Positions 49,337 through 58,026 of a stretch of 64,000 nucleotides of DNA are shown here, in pieces. Under the pieces are notes generated by a model, which worked only from the letters and a program-made list of their open reading frames with translations, had not been told where the DNA came from and ran no database searches. The DNA is from Variovorax paradoxus (GTDB taxonomy: Bacteria; Pseudomonadota; Gammaproteobacteria; Burkholderiales; Burkholderiaceae_C), in assembly GCF_018614875.1 (NCBI RefSeq), contig NZ_JAGGNW010000010.1, positions 186,001 through 250,000 of the forward strand, read 5' to 3'. The position numbers and the translations under genes were made by a program. The number at the start of each line of letters is the position of its first letter. Position 1 is the stretch's first letter.

Positions 49337-50257
49337 ATGAAAATCATCGTCTCCCTGACCGATAACCGCCCTGAACCCTGGATCGAAGGCCTCAGGGCCG
49401 AATTGCCCGATGCGCAGATCGAGGCCTGGAAGCCGGGCGCCGCCCAGGCCGACCACGCCGTCGTCTGGGCGCCGCCCCAGCAGCTGCTCGACGAGCAACC
49501 CGAACTGCGCGGCCTGTTCAACATCGGCGCGGGCGTCGATGCCCTGCTCAAGCTGCGCGTGCCGGCGCACACGCGCATCGTGCGGCTCGACGACGCCGGC
49601 ATGTCGGTGCAGATGGCCGAGTACGTGTGCCACACGCTCATTCGCCACTTCCGCGAGTTCGACATCTACGAGGCCGATGCGCGCGAAGGCCGCTGGAGCT
49701 ATCGCAAGCCGAAGCTGCGGCGCGACTTTCCGGTCGGCATCATGGGCCTGGGCGTGCTCGGCGAGCGGGTCGCGAAGGCCGTCGCGCAGTTCGAGTTTCC
49801 GGTGCTGGGCTGGAGCCGTTCGCCGAAGGCCATCGACGGCGTGAAGGTGTTCAGCGGCGAGGCGCGGTTCGACGAGTTCCTGGCGTCCACGCGCGTGCTG
49901 GTCAACCTGCTGCCGCTGACCGAGGCCACGCGCGGCATCCTCAACCGCCAGACGCTCGGCAAGCTGCGGCCGGGCGGCTATCTCATCAGCATCGCGCGCG
50001 GCGCGCACCTGGTGGAAGACGACCTGATCCCGCTGCTCGACGCCGGCCAGCTCGCCGGTGCCACGCTCGACGTGTTCCAGGTCGAGCCGCTGCCCGCCGA
50101 CCATGCCTTCTGGCGCCACCCGAAGATCACCGTCACGCCGCACGGCTCGGCTCGCACGCTGCGCGAGGAGTCCATCGCCCAGATCGCCGAAAAGATTCGC
50201 GCGATGGAACTGGGCCTGCCGGTCAGCGGCGTGGTCGACCCGGTCCGGGGCTACTGA
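49337..50257 (+). CDS. ghrA: glyoxylate/hydroxypyruvate reductase A-type 2-hydroxyacid dehydrogenase
   Basis: 306 residues. Rossmann motif GIMGLGVLGERVAKAV (GxGxxG), catalytic Arg in ISIARGAHLVEDD, Glu in LDVFQVEPLP and His in VTPHGSARTL. N-terminal catalytic domain IIVSLTDNRPEPWIEGLR matches GhrA. NAD(P)H-dependent reduction of glyoxylate, hydroxypyruvate or other 2-oxo acids. 94 bp upstream of an IclR regulator; may be part of an organic acid module. Confidence 0.88.
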   Translation: MKIIVSLTDNRPEPWIEGLRAELPDAQIEAWKPGAAQADHAVVWAPPQQLLDEQPELRGLFNIGAGVDALLKLRVPAHTRIVRLDDAGMSVQMAEYVCHTLIRHFREFDIYEADAREGRWSYRKPKLRRDFPVGIMGLGVLGERVAKAVAQFEFPVLGWSRSPKAIDGVKVFSGEARFDEFLASTRVLVNLLPLTEATRGILNRQTLGKLRPGGYLISIARGAHLVEDDLIPLLDAGQLAGATLDVFQVEPLPADHAFWRHPKITVTPHGSARTLREESIAQIAEKIRAMELGLPVSGVVDPVRGY

Positions 50258-50326
50258 CGGCAAGCGCCACCGACGATCCGGCCACTGAAAAGGAGGCCCA
50301 GGCAGGGCAAACCCCGACACATTTGT

Positions 50327-50344
50327 TTTTCACATACGCGAAAA
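50327..50344. promoter_or_regulatory. inverted repeat upstream of the IclR gene
   Basis: TTTTC-N8-GAAAA sits 7 bp before the IclR start in an AT-rich stretch, unlike its surroundings. IclR proteins bind AT-rich palindromes of similar size overlapping their own promoter, so autoregulation is plausible. The dyad is short and could be chance. Confidence 0.35.
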
Positions 50345-50351
50345 TTTCTTC

Positions 50352-51089
50352 ATGGTTGTGAAAACAGCGTTTCGCGTGATCGAGATCGTCGAGCTCTTCG
50401 CCCGGGAGAAGCAGCCGCTGGCGCTGTCCGAAATGGCGCGGCTGCTCGAGATGCCCGTGTCCAGCTGCCTCGGGCTGATCCGCACGCTGGAAGAGCAGGG
50501 CTACATGTACGAGACCGGCCGCCGCCAGGGCTACTACCCCACCGGCCGGCTGCTCGCCATGGCGCAGATCATCGCGGCCCACGATCCGGTGCTCGACCGC
50601 GTGCGGCCCGCGCTCGAAGAGCTGCGCGACGGTGCGCGCGAGACCGTGCTGTTCGGCAAGTTCCGCGATCCGAGCACGGTGGTCTACCTGGAAGTGCTGA
50701 GTGCGCCGCAGAGCATTCGCTATTCCGCCGAGTCGGGCGAGACGCGTCCGGCCTATGCCAATTCGATGGGCCGCGCGCTGCTTTCCACGCTCGCGCCCGA
50801 GGCGCGCCGCAAGCTGCTCGACGCCACCCCGCTGGCGCCGCTGACCGACGCCACGCTGACCACGCCAGAAGCCATCGAGCAGGAACTCGAACGCTCCCCC
50901 GCGCGCGGCTGGTACGGCAACCTGGGCGAAAGCATTCCCGATCTCGTGGGCCTCGCATGGCCGCTGCGCATCGGGGGCGAAGCCTACGCGATCTCGGTGG
51001 CGGGCCCGCGCTACCGGCTGGAGCCGCGCATCGACGAAGTGGCCGCCATGCTGCGCTCCGCCTGCCTGGCCATCGAACACAAAGGCTGA
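50352..51089 (+). CDS. IclR family transcriptional regulator
   Basis: 245 residues. N-terminal winged HTH (about 6-62: AFRVIEIVELFAREKQPLAL, SEMARLLEMPVSSCLGLIRT), then the IclR effector domain with SVAGPRYRLEPRIDEVAAML. Members sense small carboxylic and aromatic acids. It heads the block cupin-Bug-CaiB-acyl-CoA dehydrogenase on the same strand (5-bp gap to the cupin gene), which it probably controls. Confidence 0.93.
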   Translation: MVVKTAFRVIEIVELFAREKQPLALSEMARLLEMPVSSCLGLIRTLEEQGYMYETGRRQGYYPTGRLLAMAQIIAAHDPVLDRVRPALEELRDGARETVLFGKFRDPSTVVYLEVLSAPQSIRYSAESGETRPAYANSMGRALLSTLAPEARRKLLDATPLAPLTDATLTTPEAIEQELERSPARGWYGNLGESIPDLVGLAWPLRIGGEAYAISVAGPRYRLEPRIDEVAAMLRSACLAIEHKG

Positions 51090-51094
51090 AAACA

Positions 51095-51478
51095 ATGACT
51101 TCCCCACGCTACTTCGTCCGCGAAGCCGACATCGCCGGCTACCACCCGGCCAACCACACCGGCACGCTCAACAAGCGGCTGATCGGCCCCGAAACCGTGG
51201 GCGCGAAGCAGCTCGAGGTGCTGGTCGGCCACATCCAGAAGGGCAAGGGCGCGCTGCCGCATGCGCACCCGGGCATCGAGCAGGTCTGCTACATGCTCGA
51301 AGGCCGCGCGGTCGCCGAGGTGGACGGCCAGCGGCAGGAGCTGCACCCTGGCGACAGCTGCTTTTTTCCGGCCGACGCGATGCACACCTTCACGGTGGTG
51401 AGCGACGAGCCGGTGCGCGTGCTGGTGATCTACAGCCCGCCGTACGAAGAATCGCCGGAGCGCGTGATTCGGCCCTGA
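51095..51478 (+). CDS. cupin domain protein
   Basis: 127 residues, single small cupin. Motif 1 LPHAHPGIEQVCYMLEGRAV has the G(X)5HXH(X)3-4E pattern (His, His, Glu) and motif 2 PGDSCFFPADAMHTF supplies the final His, so a metal site is likely. Could be a dioxygenase, isomerase or sensor. Sits directly after the IclR gene. Confidence 0.9.
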   Translation: MTSPRYFVREADIAGYHPANHTGTLNKRLIGPETVGAKQLEVLVGHIQKGKGALPHAHPGIEQVCYMLEGRAVAEVDGQRQELHPGDSCFFPADAMHTFTVVSDEPVRVLVIYSPPYEESPERVIRP

Positions 51479-51503
51479 ACGACAACACCCGGAGACAAGC
51501 AAC

Positions 51504-52517
51504 ATGCAGACGAAGAACGCGACAGGTCAAACAGTCGCGGTGGCAAGCCGCCGCCGTTTCATTTCCCTCGGCGCCGCCGCGGGCCTGGCCGGCGCGGCGC
51601 CGTGGGCCTTTGCGCAGGAGGGCTACCCGAAGCAGCCGATCAAGCTGATCGTGCCCTTCGCGGCCGGCAGTGGCACCGACGCGGTGGCGCGCATCACGGC
51701 GCAGATGCTGGGTGAGGTGCTCAAGGGCTCGGTCATCGTCGACAACAAGGCCGGCGCCAACGGCGTGATCGGCGCGGAGGCGGTGGCCAAGGCGCCGCCC
51801 GACGGCTACACGCTGTTCATGACGACCAACACTACCCACTCGGCCAACCCGAGCCTGATGAAGTCGCTGCCCTACGACCCGGTGAAAGACTTCGCGCCCG
51901 TGAGCCGCATGGGCAACCTGCCGTTCATGCTGGTGGTGAACAACGACCTGCCCGTGAAGAGCGTGGCCGAGCTGCTGGCCTGGGGCCGGGCGCACCCGGG
52001 CAAGCTGACCTATGCGAGCGGCAACAGCACGGGCATCGTCAGCGGCGCCACGCTGTCGCGCATGAGCGGCGTGCCGATGCTGCACGTACCCTACAAGAGC
52101 ACGCCGCCGGCCATTGCCGACCTGATCGGCGGGCAGGTGTCGATGATGGTGGTCGACCTGGCCGCGGGGCTCGCCACGGTGAAGGCCGGCAAGATGCGCG
52201 CGATTGCGGTCACCACGCAGGAGCGCACCAAGCTCTTTCCGGAACTGCCGCCGCTGGCCGATACGCCGGAACTGAAGGGCTTCGACATCACCTCGTGGAA
52301 CGGCGTGTTCGCGCCGGTCGGCACACCGCGCGACGTCGTGCTGAAGCTCAACAAGGCGCTGTCGGAGATGGCGAATGGCGCGGTGTTTCGCGAGCGCGTG
52401 AGCAAGCTGGGCTTCGATGCGTTCGGCAGCACGCCCGAAGAGCTGGGCGCGTTCACGGTGTCGGAGCTGGCCAAGTGGAAGAAGCTGATCCAGGCCGCGG
52501 GCATTCAACCCGAATGA
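51504..52517 (+). CDS. Bug family (TctC-like) solute-binding protein
   Basis: 337 residues. N-terminal SRRRFISLGAAAGLAGAA is a twin-arginine signal, so export is probably by Tat. YPKQPIKLIVPFAAGSGTDA is the Bug hallmark, with later VAKAPPDGYTLFMTTNTTHS. Binds a small carboxylic acid, often delivered to a TctAB carrier; no tctAB gene is nearby, so it is orphaned, as is usual in Burkholderiales. The block's CaiB and dehydrogenase could act on its ligand. Confidence 0.93.
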   Translation: MQTKNATGQTVAVASRRRFISLGAAAGLAGAAPWAFAQEGYPKQPIKLIVPFAAGSGTDAVARITAQMLGEVLKGSVIVDNKAGANGVIGAEAVAKAPPDGYTLFMTTNTTHSANPSLMKSLPYDPVKDFAPVSRMGNLPFMLVVNNDLPVKSVAELLAWGRAHPGKLTYASGNSTGIVSGATLSRMSGVPMLHVPYKSTPPAIADLIGGQVSMMVVDLAAGLATVKAGKMRAIAVTTQERTKLFPELPPLADTPELKGFDITSWNGVFAPVGTPRDVVLKLNKALSEMANGAVFRERVSKLGFDAFGSTPEELGAFTVSELAKWKKLIQAAGIQPE

Positions 52518-52530
52518 ACCCGGTATCGAG

Positions 52531-52638
52531 TTTCTCCCTCCCCTCCCGGGGGAGGGCCGGGGTGGGAGCCAGCGGCGCATCCACTTGGCGCCCTGCCTGC
52601 CCCCATCCCAGCCTTCCCCCAGAGGGGGAAGGAGCGAA
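52531..52638. repeat. diverged REP-like inverted repeat
   Basis: TTCTCCCTCCCCTCCCGGGG (left) and CCCAGCCTTCCCCCAGAGGG plus GGAAGGAGCGAAG (right) are imperfect reverse complements flanking a ~40-bp core. Same C-rich/G-rich style as 41960-42082, but diverged. The right arm also supplies the GGAGC just before the CaiB start codon, so the element carries that gene's ribosome-binding site. Confidence 0.6.
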
Positions 52639-52641
52639 GAC

Positions 52642-53868
52642 ATGAACGCCACCGGACCTCTTCAAGGCATCCGCATCCTCGACCTCACGGCCGTAGTGAT
52701 GGGCCCCTACGCCACGCAGACGCTCGGCGATCTCGGTGCCGACATCATCAAGGTGGAGCCGCCCGCGGGCGACAACCTGCGCGCGGTCGGGCCGATGCGC
52801 CACCCCGGCATGGGCGCCATGGCGCTGCACCTCAACCGCAACAAGCGCTCGATCGTGCTCGACCTCAAGCAGCCCCAGGGACGCGAGGCCTGCCTGCGGC
52901 TCGCGGCGGGTTGCGATGCGCTGATCTACAACACGCGGCCGCAGGCGATGGCCCGGCTCGGGCTCGGCTACGAAGCCGTGGCCGCGGCCAACCCGAAGAT
53001 CGTCTACCTCGGCGCCTTCGGCTACGGCGAAGAAGGCCCCTATGCCGGCAAGCCCGCCTACGACGACCTGATCCAGGGCGCAGCCGGCATCGCCTCGCTG
53101 TTCGCGCAGCAAAGCGGCGGTGCGCCGCGCTACGCGCCCGTCACGCTGGCCGACCGCGCGGTGGGGCTGCAGGCCGCCATCGCCTTGCTCGCCGCCGTGC
53201 TGCACGCGCAGCGCACCGGCACGGGCCAGGCCGTCGAGGTGCCCATGTTCGAAGCCCTCTCGCAGTTCGTGATGGGCGACCACCTCGGCGGCCACAGCTT
53301 CGAGCCGCCACTCGGCCCCATCGGCTATGCGCGCCTGCTCGCGCCGCACCGCAAGCCCTATGCGACGTCCGACGGCTACCTGAGCGTGCTGATCTACAAC
53401 GACAAGCACTGGCAGGCCTTCTTCGACGTCATCGGCCGGCCCGAGCTGCGAAGTTCGCCGATGTTCGGCACGCACACCGCGCGCGCCGCCAACATCGGCG
53501 CGGTCTATGCGTTCGTCGCCGAGGTGATGGCCACGCGCAGCAGCGATGCGTGGATGGCCGCGCTGGAGGCGGCCGACATTCCGGTCGCGCGCCTGCACAG
53601 CACCGAGAGCCTGCTCGACGATCCGCACCTGCGCGCCGTCGATTTCTATCCCGAGTTCGACCACCCGAGCGAAGGCCGCATCCGCACGCTCGCGCCGGTC
53701 GGCCGCTACAGCGCCACGCCCGCGGCCATCCGGCGCATGGCGCCGCGCATCGGCGAGCAGAGCGTCGAGCTGCTGCGCGAAGCGGGATATGGCGACGAAG
53801 ACATCGAACGCATGCTCGCACGCGGCGTCACGCTGCAAGCGGAACCAACGAAGGACAGCGAAGAATGA
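52642..53868 (+). CDS. CaiB/BaiF family CoA-transferase
   Basis: 408 residues, class III CoA-transferase. N-terminal GIRILDLTAVVMGPYATQTL, LGDLGADIIKVEPP, LNRNKRSIVLDLKQPQG and the catalytic Asp region VTLADRAVGLQAAIALL. Moves CoA from a donor such as succinyl-CoA to an acid, starting degradation of a carboxylic acid, probably the one bound by the upstream Bug protein. ATGA overlap with the next gene. Confidence 0.92.
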   Translation: MNATGPLQGIRILDLTAVVMGPYATQTLGDLGADIIKVEPPAGDNLRAVGPMRHPGMGAMALHLNRNKRSIVLDLKQPQGREACLRLAAGCDALIYNTRPQAMARLGLGYEAVAAANPKIVYLGAFGYGEEGPYAGKPAYDDLIQGAAGIASLFAQQSGGAPRYAPVTLADRAVGLQAAIALLAAVLHAQRTGTGQAVEVPMFEALSQFVMGDHLGGHSFEPPLGPIGYARLLAPHRKPYATSDGYLSVLIYNDKHWQAFFDVIGRPELRSSPMFGTHTARAANIGAVYAFVAEVMATRSSDAWMAALEAADIPVARLHSTESLLDDPHLRAVDFYPEFDHPSEGRIRTLAPVGRYSATPAAIRRMAPRIGEQSVELLREAGYGDEDIERMLARGVTLQAEPTKDSEE

Positions 53869-55034
53869 ATTTCTCCCTCGACGAAGACCAGCGCTCGCTG
53901 GTAGCGGCCATCGAACGGCTGTGCGAAGACTTCCCCGCCGACTACTGGCGCGACCTTGACGACCGCGCCGTGTTCCCGCACGCGTTCCACCGCGCCGTGG
54001 CCCAAAGCGGCTGGCTCGGCATCGCCATGCCCGAGGCGCAAGGCGGCGCGGGGCTCGGCATCACCGAGGCGGCGCTGATGATGCGCGCCATCAGCGCGTC
54101 GGGCGCGGGCATGTCGGGCGCATCGTCGGTGCACATGAACATCTTCGGGCTCAACCCGGTGGTGGTGTTCGGCAGCGAGGAACAGCGCCAGCGCTTCCTG
54201 CCGCCGCTGATCGCGGGCACCGAGAAGGCCTGCTTCGCCGTGACCGAGCCCGACGCGGGGCTCGACACCACCAGCCTCAAGACGCAGGCGGTGCGCCAGC
54301 CCAACGGCGGCTATCTGCTGCATGGCCGCAAGATCTGGATCTCGACCGCGCAGGTGGCCGACCGCATGCTGATCCTCACGCGCACCACGCCGCTCGACCA
54401 GGTGAAGAAGCCGACGCAGGGCCTCACGCTGTTCTACACGGCACTGGACCGCAGCAAGGTCGAGGTGCGCGAGATCCACAAGCTCGGCCGCGCGGCGGTC
54501 GACTCGAACATGCTCTTTATCGACGGCCTCGAAGTGCCGGAACAAGACCGCATTGGCGAGGAGGGGCGCGGCTTCGAATACATCCTGCACGGGCTCAACC
54601 CCGAGCGCATATTGATCGCGGCCGAGGCCATCGGCATCGGCCGCGCGGCATTGCGCATCGCCGCGCAGTATGCGCAGGTGCGCGTGGTCTTCGGCCGGCC
54701 CATCGGCCAGAACCAGGGCGTGGCGCATCCGCTCGCGCGCGCCTGGGCCAACCTCGAGGCGGCCGACCTGATGGTGTTCAAGGCCGCAACGCTGTACGAC
54801 GCGGGCGAGCCCTGCGGCATCGAGGCCAACGCCGCCAAGTACCTTGCGGCCGAGGCGGCGCACGATGCCTGCCAGAACGCGATCTTCACGCTGGGCGGCA
54901 TGGGCTACGCGAAGGAATACCATGTCGAACGCCTGCTGCGCGAGAGCTACATCCCGCGCATCGCGCCGGTCAGCCCGCAGATGATCCTGAACTTCATCGC
55001 GGAGAAGGCGCTCGGGCTGCCCAAGTCGTATTGA
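53865..55034 (+). CDS. acyl-CoA dehydrogenase family protein
   Basis: 389 residues. [18 protein letters not shown] is the FAD-binding signature; [20 protein letters not shown] and [14 protein letters not shown] are also typical. The usual C-terminal catalytic Glu (YEGT) is absent: the stretch reads [13 protein letters not shown] Glu lies at the IVD/LCAD position instead, [14 protein letters not shown] (Glu247). Works on the acyl-CoA made by the coupled CaiB-type transferase. Substrate unknown; distinct from the liu dehydrogenase. Confidence 0.9.
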   Translation: MNFSLDEDQRSLVAAIERLCEDFPADYWRDLDDRAVFPHAFHRAVAQSGWLGIAMPEAQGGAGLGITEAALMMRAISASGAGMSGASSVHMNIFGLNPVVVFGSEEQRQRFLPPLIAGTEKACFAVTEPDAGLDTTSLKTQAVRQPNGGYLLHGRKIWISTAQVADRMLILTRTTPLDQVKKPTQGLTLFYTALDRSKVEVREIHKLGRAAVDSNMLFIDGLEVPEQDRIGEEGRGFEYILHGLNPERILIAAEAIGIGRAALRIAAQYAQVRVVFGRPIGQNQGVAHPLARAWANLEAADLMVFKAATLYDAGEPCGIEANAAKYLAAEAAHDACQNAIFTLGGMGYAKEYHVERLLRESYIPRIAPVSPQMILNFIAEKALGLPKSY

Positions 55035-55047
55035 CGTTGCCAATGCC

Positions 55048-55344
55048 ATGAATCCACCCGCCGCGATCACCCGCCATCTCGTCGTCCGCGGCCTCGTGCA
55101 GGGCGTGGGCTATCGCTGGTCGATGGTGCAGGCTGCGCGGCGGCTGGGCGTGCGCGGCTGGGTGCGCAACCGCCGCGACGGCAGCGTGGAGGCGCTGGCC
55201 AGCGGCCCGGCCGCTGCTGTCGAGGCGCTGGTCGCGTGGGCCCGCCGCGGCCCGGACGGCGCACGCGTGGATGCGCTGGATGCGGCGGAGGCGCCCGCGC
55301 CCGTCGAGGCGCCGCCAGACTTCGCGCAGCGCGAGACGGTGTAG
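55048..55344 (+). CDS. acylphosphatase
   Basis: 98 residues. [16 protein letters not shown] with catalytic Arg23 and [18 protein letters not shown] with Asn41 fit the acylphosphatase family. Hydrolyses carboxyl-phosphate bonds. Usually an independent housekeeping enzyme; placed here at the end of the IclR-linked block, 13 bp after the dehydrogenase gene. Confidence 0.93.
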   Translation: MNPPAAITRHLVVRGLVQGVGYRWSMVQAARRLGVRGWVRNRRDGSVEALASGPAAAVEALVAWARRGPDGARVDALDAAEAPAPVEAPPDFAQRETV

Positions 55345-55507
55345 CCTGCGGCCGGCTTCATCGAACGCGCATGGCGCAATCTGCAACCGTTCTGGCGTGC
55401 ATTGCTACCCCCGGCTGCCTTGCGCGCCGAGCGCGCCGCATCCATGTGACGGACAATCGACGAACGGTTTTTCCCTCCTTCCGCGAACCAGAGACCAGAG
55501 ACATCCC

Positions 55508-56428
55508 ATGAAGCTCCCCACCCAGGTCAAGATCGTCGACGTCGGCCCGCGCGACGGCCTGCAGAACGAGAAGCAACCCGTCTCCGCCGAGATCAAGATC
55601 GGCCTCGTGCACCGCCTGCAGGACGCGGGCCTGAAGGAGATCGAGGTCACCAGCTTCGTGAGCCCCAAGTGGGTGCCGCAGATGGCCGACGCTGCCTCCG
55701 TGATGCACGGCATAAAGCGCAAGCCCGGCGTGCGCTACTCGGTGCTCACGCCCAACATGAAGGGCTTCGAGGCCGCCATTGCCGCGCCGCGCGAAGAGTG
55801 GCCGGACGAGATCGTGGTGTTCGGCGCCGCGAGCGAGGCCTTCAGCCAGAAGAACATCAACTGTTCCATTGCCGAGAGCATCGAGCGCTTCGCGCCCGTG
55901 GTGGCCGCGGCGCGCGACAAGGGTATCGCGGTGCGCGGCGCCATGTCGTGCACCGTCGGCTGCCCCTACGAAGGCGAGATCGCACCCGAACGTGTGGGCA
56001 TGCTGGCGAAGCTGATGAAGGACATCGGCGTGCAGCGCGTGGACGTGGCCGACACCATCGGCGTGGGCACGCCGCGCAAGGTGCAGGCCGCCATCGAGGC
56101 CGCGCTGGCGCATTTCGGCGTGGACCACATCTCGGGCCACTTCCACGACACCTATGGCCAGGCGCTGGTCAACACGCTGGCCTCGCTGGAGCTGGGGGTC
56201 TGGAACTTCCAGTCGTCCTCCGCCGGGCTGGGCGGCTGTCCCTACGCCAAGGGCGCGACCGGCAATGTGGCGACGGAGGACGTGGTCTACATGCTGCACG
56301 GCATGGGCATCGAGACCGGCATCGACCTGGACAAGCTGATCGACGCGGGCGTGTACATCAGCGAGGCGCTGGGGCGCGAGCCGAACTCGCGGGCGTCGAA
56401 GGCGATCCGTACGAAACGGGCAGGCTGA
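55508..56428 (+). CDS. liuE: hydroxymethylglutaryl-CoA lyase
   Basis: 306 residues. Splits HMG-CoA into acetyl-CoA and acetoacetate, the last leucine step; also called mvaB. KIVDVGPRDGLQNEKQPVSA (active Arg-Asp), FVSPKWVPQMADA, GAMSCTVGCPYEGEI and GLGGCPYAKGATGNVATEDV (Cys loop) are diagnostic. Longer in-frame starts upstream (55271) lack conservation; this ATG has GACCAGAGA ahead. Separated from the other liu genes by the IclR-linked block. Confidence 0.95.
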   Translation: MKLPTQVKIVDVGPRDGLQNEKQPVSAEIKIGLVHRLQDAGLKEIEVTSFVSPKWVPQMADAASVMHGIKRKPGVRYSVLTPNMKGFEAAIAAPREEWPDEIVVFGAASEAFSQKNINCSIAESIERFAPVVAAARDKGIAVRGAMSCTVGCPYEGEIAPERVGMLAKLMKDIGVQRVDVADTIGVGTPRKVQAAIEAALAHFGVDHISGHFHDTYGQALVNTLASLELGVWNFQSSSAGLGGCPYAKGATGNVATEDVVYMLHGMGIETGIDLDKLIDAGVYISEALGREPNSRASKAIRTKRAG

Positions 56429-56456
56429 TGAGCGTCGCCGTAAAGCAAGGACGCAT

Positions 56457-56948
56457 GTGATGTGCGGCGCTGAACTTCATTCACTGCCCGAAGGCGTGCA
56501 GCGCGTCTCGCGCATGCTGCAGGACGCGGGCCATCCGCATTCGCCGCGCATGCTCGACGACGCCTGCCGCACCGCGCAGCAGGCGGCCGACGCGCTCGGC
56601 ATCCGGGTCGGGCAGATCGCCAAGAGCATCATCTTCCGGCGCAAGAGCGACGACGTGGCGGTGCTGGTCATCACCTCGGGCGACAAGCGCGTGGACGAGA
56701 AGAAGGTGGATGCAATCGTCGGCAAGACCGGCCGCGCCGATGCGGAGTTCGTGAAGGCGCGCACCGGCTTCACGATCGGCGGCGTGTCGCCCGTGGCGCA
56801 TGCCACGCCGCCGGTGGTGCTGATCGACCGCGAGCTGTTCCGCTTCGACGAGATCTGGGCCGCGGCGGGCCATCCGCATGCGGTGTTCCAGCTGCGCCCG
56901 CAAGACCTCGAGAAGCTCACCGGCGCGCCGGTGGCCGACGTGGTGTGA
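56457..56948 (+). CDS. YbaK/aminoacyl-tRNA deacylase family protein
   Basis: 163 residues from GTG, or 162 from the ATG directly after. LGIRVGQIAKSIIFRRKSDD and VLVITSGDKRVDEKKVDAIV match the YbaK/EbsC fold; GFTIGGVSPVAHATPPVVLI is the substrate loop. Family members clear Cys-, Ala- or other mischarged tRNA-Pro. The Lys in QIAKSIIF fits the catalytic Lys of YbaK. Four-gene run with DUF1289, isomerase and HMG-CoA lyase. Confidence 0.88.
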   Translation: MMCGAELHSLPEGVQRVSRMLQDAGHPHSPRMLDDACRTAQQAADALGIRVGQIAKSIIFRRKSDDVAVLVITSGDKRVDEKKVDAIVGKTGRADAEFVKARTGFTIGGVSPVAHATPPVVLIDRELFRFDEIWAAAGHPHAVFQLRPQDLEKLTGAPVADVV

Positions 56949-56952
56949 CGAA

Positions 56953-57219
56953 GTGAATTTCGACGCCGCGCAAACGCTGGCCGAGCGCGCCGTAGCCGTG
57001 CAGCGCTCGGCCGGCGATGCGCCATCGCCCTGCACCTCGGTCTGCCGCATGGATCGCCTGAGCGGCTTCTGCGAAGGCTGCCTGCGCACCATCCCCGAGA
57101 TCGCGGGCTGGAGCAGCATGGAAGACCGGGCGCGGCGCGGCGTGTGGCGCGCGATAGAGTTGCGGGCACGAGCCGGCATCTGGCGCATCCCGGAGCAACC
57201 AGGAGACAACGACGCATGA
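56953..57219 (+). CDS. DUF1289 domain protein
   Basis: 88 residues from a GTG start (MNFDAAQTLAERAVAVQRSA). Four cysteines in SPCTSVCRMDRLSGFCEGCL (C-x3-C-x9-C-x2-C) look like a small zinc or iron site; TIPEIAGWSSMEDRARRGVW completes the DUF1289 fold. Function unknown. Ends in a 4-bp overlap with the isomerase gene. Confidence 0.85.
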   Translation: MNFDAAQTLAERAVAVQRSAGDAPSPCTSVCRMDRLSGFCEGCLRTIPEIAGWSSMEDRARRGVWRAIELRARAGIWRIPEQPGDNDA

Positions 57220-57860
57220 AGCACATCGACTTCTATCTCGACTTCATCTCTCCCTACGCGCACCTTGCCTTCGAGCACTTGCCCCAGGCGCTCGAAGGCC
57301 TGAGCTACAGCGCGGCCTACAAGCCGGTGCTGCTTGGCGCGATCCTCAAGCACCATGGGCAGCTCGGCCCGGCCGAGATTCCGGCCAAGCGCAGCTGGAC
57401 CTACCGCCATGTGCTGTGGCTCGGCCATGCGAACGGCATTGAAGTCGAGATGCCGGCTTCGCACCCGTACAACCCGCTCCCGCATCTGCGGCTCGCGCTG
57501 TCCACCTCGGACGACGGCAGCATCAGCCGCCTGGTGGCCGAAACCATCTTCCGCAACGTGTGGCGCGGCGGTGAAGAAGCGGGCGATGCCACGCGCCTGG
57601 CCGCACTGGCGGCGCAGCTGAAGCCGGAGCGCGACATCAACAGCGACGAGAACAAGGCGCTGCTCAAGCGCAACACCGACGAAGCCCTGCAGCTCGGCGT
57701 GTTCGGCACGCCGTCCTGTGTGGTCGACGGCCGCGTGTTCTGGGGCTTCGACGGCCTTGCGATGCTGCGCGCCTACCTGAGCGGAGACGCATGGTTCGAT
57801 GGTCCGCAATGGGCCGGTGCCGACCAGCGGCCTTCCGTGCTGCGCGGCGGCAAAAGCTGA
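57216..57860 (+). CDS. 2-hydroxychromene-2-carboxylate isomerase / DsbA-family GST-kappa-like
   Basis: 214 residues. IDFYLDFISPYAHLAFEHLP is the DsbA/HCCA isomerase opening with SPY instead of CxxC, so not a disulfide oxidoreductase. GVFGTPSCVVDGRVFWGFDG is the conserved cis-Pro region. Glutathione-dependent isomerisation is typical of the family; used in naphthalene breakdown in some strains, but many copies have unknown roles. Confidence 0.9.
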   Translation: MKHIDFYLDFISPYAHLAFEHLPQALEGLSYSAAYKPVLLGAILKHHGQLGPAEIPAKRSWTYRHVLWLGHANGIEVEMPASHPYNPLPHLRLALSTSDDGSISRLVAETIFRNVWRGGEEAGDATRLAALAAQLKPERDINSDENKALLKRNTDEALQLGVFGTPSCVVDGRVFWGFDGLAMLRAYLSGDAWFDGPQWAGADQRPSVLRGGKS

Positions 57861-57862
57861 GC

Positions 57863-57929
57863 AACCGACCGATTTCTTACAGGCTGAAACGAGCCCTGCG
57901 GGTTTCACCTTAATTCGTAAGCGTCGGTT
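57863..57929. promoter_or_regulatory. nested inverted repeats upstream of the MHS transporter
   Basis: Three nested dyads share one centre: AACCGAC/GTCGGTT (outer), CTTAC/GTAAG (middle) and TGAAAC/GTTTCA (inner, around GAGCCCTGCGG). The pattern resembles a 67-nt structured RNA or operator. It lies about 100 bp before the transporter ATG in an otherwise gene-free 166-bp interval. Confidence 0.45.
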
Positions 57930-58026
57930 CAGTTTCGCGAAAGGCTCGGGTCAGTCGCGCCTCCAAGAATGCTGCACGGTCCCGAATGCCGGGGCCGAAC
58001 GAACGCATACACAGGAGACGACGCAA

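Noticed and set aside
55271..55507. 79-residue N-terminal extension of HMG-CoA lyase
   Set aside because: It overlaps the acylphosphatase gene and is Arg-rich without similarity; conserved sequence begins at 55508.
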